Program-made: the position numbers and the translations under genes
Notes under the pieces: model-generated
The model's database searches: none
What the model was told of the DNA's origin: nothing
Seen by the model: the letters and a program-made list of their open reading frames with translations, nothing else
Shown here: piece by piece, positions 48,603 through 53,749 of the stretch
How positions within the stretch are numbered: the stretch's first letter is position 1
How the letters are laid out: each line of letters opens with the position of its first letter
From: JBBSMX01 sp038232935
GTDB taxonomy: Bacteria; Bacteroidota; Rhodothermia; Rhodothermales; JANQRZ01
Reading direction: 5' to 3'
Assembly: GCA_038232935.1 (NCBI GenBank)
Contig: JBBSMX010000013.1
Coordinates: 1-53,749 of the forward strand
Length of the DNA stretch: 53,749 nucleotides

Positions 48603-48618
48603 ACGTGTGGTAGCGCCC

Positions 48619-48972
48619 ATGCCTCCTCCCGACTGGCGCGTGACCGTCCGCGACGGGCTGCGCTTCCTCCCCGGTCCCGGCGGCGAGCGCTTCGCCGCCG
48701 TCTTCGCCCACGGCTCGCTCGACGTGGAGCTCTACGCACCGCGCGGCCACGACCCACAGACGCCCCACTCCCGCGACGAGGTCTACATCGTCGTCTCGGG
48801 AACCGGCACCTTCGTGCGCGACGGCGAGCGCGTCGGGTTCGGCCCCGGCGACTTCCTGTTCGTCCCGGCCGCGATGGACCACCGCTTCGAGGACTTCTCG
48901 GACGACTTCGTTACGTGGGTACTCTTCTACGGCCCGGAAGGTGGCGAGGGAGCCGAAGAATCGACCCTGTAA
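48619..48972 (+). CDS. Small cupin domain protein
   Basis: This 117-residue protein is a single cupin barrel. The metal-binding motif is visible as H-S-R-D-E-V-Y near residue 54 and PAAMDHRF near 84, with the G-x-G-x-F and G-D turns typical of the fold. The ATG at 48619 is chosen over a GTG 12 bases upstream that begins the same frame. No specific activity can be read from it; cupins include isomerases, dioxygenases and binding proteins. It follows the nucleoside transporter closely and may act on a sugar or nucleoside-derived compound. Confidence 0.82.
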   Translation: MPPPDWRVTVRDGLRFLPGPGGERFAAVFAHGSLDVELYAPRGHDPQTPHSRDEVYIVVSGTGTFVRDGERVGFGPGDFLFVPAAMDHRFEDFSDDFVTWVLFYGPEGGEGAEESTL

Positions 48973-49065
48973 TGGAGGCGTGGTTTTTGAGTAGGGAGAT
49001 TCGTCAGTCTTCAATCCATATGCCCCTCGCATCCCTTCGCGCCGTGAGGAGTTGAACCGCTCGCC

Positions 49066-50085
49066 ATGACGCCGCCCGACCCCGACAAACGCTACCGTCT
49101 GCCCGCCCGGCTCACCCGCTGGCGCGTCCGGCTGGAGACCCTCGCCGCCGAGCGGCCCGTCTTCCTCGCCTTCTGTGTCTTCCTCGGCGTGGCTTTCGTC
49201 GTCGTCCCGATCTCGCTGCCCTTCTATCTCAACGACCCGTGGAACTTCCTCGAGAACATCGCGGCCGAGGCGCACGGGATGGTGTTCGACCTCCTCGTGA
49301 TTGGCTGGTTCATGCTCTGGCTCAACCGGCTGGCCGAGCGCCGCCTCCGCACGAGCCGCTACCTCGAAGAGATCGACGACTATCTCGGCTGGCATTCGCC
49401 CGAGGCCACGCACCGCATCGTCGGCAACATCCGCCGCCTCAACCGCAACGGCATCCGCACCGGGTTCAAGCTGACGGAGGCGTTCCTCAAAGGGGCCAAC
49501 CTCTCGGGCGCGTTTCTCGAAGAGTCGGACCTGTGGGGGGCGAACCTGCGCACCGCCCAGCTCCACGGAACCCGCCTGAACGGGTCCAACCTCGCCGGGG
49601 CCGACCTCCAGCAGGCCGACCTCACCGGGGCCGTCCTCGCCGAGGCCGACCTCCGCGGGGCCAACCTCACCGAGGCCGACCTCGAACGCGCCTTCCTCGA
49701 AAAGGCCGACCTCCGCGGGGCCACCTTCACCGGGGCCGACCTCCAGTTTGCCTCGCTCCCGCACGCACGCCTCACGCGCGCCCGCTTCGTCGGTGCCAAC
49801 CTCCGCGGGGCCCACCTCGAAGGGGCCGATCTCACCGGGGCCGACTTCGGCGGTGCCACCCTCCACGGGGCCAGCCTCGACGAGGCCGTGCTGAAAGGGG
49901 CGTCCTTCGCCAACGCCGATCTCGAAAAGGCCGACCTCACCGGCGCCGTCCTGCCCGATCACGACGCGCTCGCCACCCTCTTCGAGGACGCCCGCTCCAT
50001 TCGGGGCATCCGGCTAGACCCGGAGGCGGAACGGGCGCTGCGACGCTCCGCCCCCCACCTCTTTGCGCTCCCGGCCGAAGCGTGA
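49066..50085 (+). CDS. Membrane-anchored pentapeptide repeat protein
   Basis: This 339-residue protein has two N-terminal membrane helices (about 31-53 and 70-88) joined by a short loop, then a cytoplasmic link. Residues about 139-293 are 31 uninterrupted pentapeptides of the A-(D/N)-L-x-G kind (for example DLTGA, NLRGA, DLEKA). They should form a right-handed quadrilateral beta-helix of nearly eight coils. The C-terminal part (about 294-339) is helical. Pentapeptide proteins include DNA mimics and structural scaffolds; here the anchor suggests a scaffold at the membrane. The repeats have a 15-base DNA periodicity. It converges on the histidine kinase gene with a gap of 12 bases. Confidence 0.9.
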   Translation: MTPPDPDKRYRLPARLTRWRVRLETLAAERPVFLAFCVFLGVAFVVVPISLPFYLNDPWNFLENIAAEAHGMVFDLLVIGWFMLWLNRLAERRLRTSRYLEEIDDYLGWHSPEATHRIVGNIRRLNRNGIRTGFKLTEAFLKGANLSGAFLEESDLWGANLRTAQLHGTRLNGSNLAGADLQQADLTGAVLAEADLRGANLTEADLERAFLEKADLRGATFTGADLQFASLPHARLTRARFVGANLRGAHLEGADLTGADFGGATLHGASLDEAVLKGASFANADLEKADLTGAVLPDHDALATLFEDARSIRGIRLDPEAERALRRSAPHLFALPAEA

Positions 50086-50097
50086 TGCCGGCACGCC

Positions 50098-53749
<3,652 letters not shown>

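Noticed and set aside
48592..49962. A 456-residue minus-strand frame full of VGPGEVG-like units
   Set aside because: It is the complement of the pentapeptide repeats and the cupin gene. The repetitive look is a mirror of the 15-base periodicity.

Overview
The window is a G+C-rich bacterial chromosome segment (41 of 60 bases are G/C in a sampled housekeeping stretch at 4201-4260). It is most consistent with the Rhodothermota / Rhodothermales branch of the Bacteroidota superphylum. The evidence is a type IX secretion (T9SS) C-terminal sorting domain (43796-44746), a GWxTD-domain lipoprotein-type protein (39213-40550), a YYYYD-leader M23 peptidase of the Bacteroidota kind (33384-34358), a CNNM/CorC-type protein, a fused E2-E1 2-oxoglutarate dehydrogenase (23439-27203) and TAnnTT-type -10 boxes. 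No rRNA, tRNA or CRISPR array was seen. The species assignment is inference.

Layout. 1-2.1 kb: the end of a probable IS110-type transposase that overlaps the tail of a large secreted Asp-box protein. 2.2-5 kb: ribosomal protein L31 (type B), a quinone-oxidoreductase-like dehydrogenase and thymidine phosphorylase. 5.1-7.4 kb: a three-gene cluster of PspA, a shortened PspA paralogue and a two-helix membrane coiled-coil protein. 7.4-11.3 kb: enoyl-CoA hydratase, a CNNM/CBS membrane protein, an unknown protein and flotillin FloA. 11.3-12.2 kb: a low-G+C two-gene insert encoding a TIR/deoxyribosyltransferase-like protein and a 52-residue basic protein. 12.2-14 kb: moaC and moaA. 14-19 kb: a membrane-bound winged-helix/PD40 regulator, a fasciclin protein and an amidohydrolase. 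19.3-22 kb: Ogt, a lipoprotein, dtd-rdgB and rpsU. 22.0-23.4 kb: a scar region with a decayed copy of the kgd 3' end, a truncated beta-helix protein and an A+T-rich lipoprotein. 23.4-27.2 kb: kgd. 27.4-30.5 kb: an SDR epimerase, an overlapping nucleotidyltransferase plus small-protein pair, and an RlmD-type methyltransferase. 30.5-34.4 kb: an Omp85-family protein, a DUF2795-like protein and an M23 peptidase. 34.8-39.1 kb: a fmt / galactokinase-like / MoxR / hprK cluster. 39.2-42.5 kb: GWxTD, FtsY and PgsA. 42.7-50.1 kb: a glycosyltransferase with an 11-C tract, a T9SS cargo, an M1 peptidase, a nucleoside transporter, a cupin and a membrane-anchored pentapeptide protein. 50.1 kb to the end: the 3' part of a poly-HAMP hybrid histidine kinase that runs off the window.

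Themes. Many genes concern the cell envelope (PspA cluster, FloA, CNNM protein, Omp85, M23, PgsA, FtsY, T9SS cargo). The best candidates for undescribed biology are the split PspA operon, the TIR-like two-gene insert, the overlapping nucleotidyltransferase pair, and the galactokinase-fold protein that has lost its catalytic motifs. At least two families of dispersed palindromes lie between genes, and one copy supplies the stop codons of two convergent genes.
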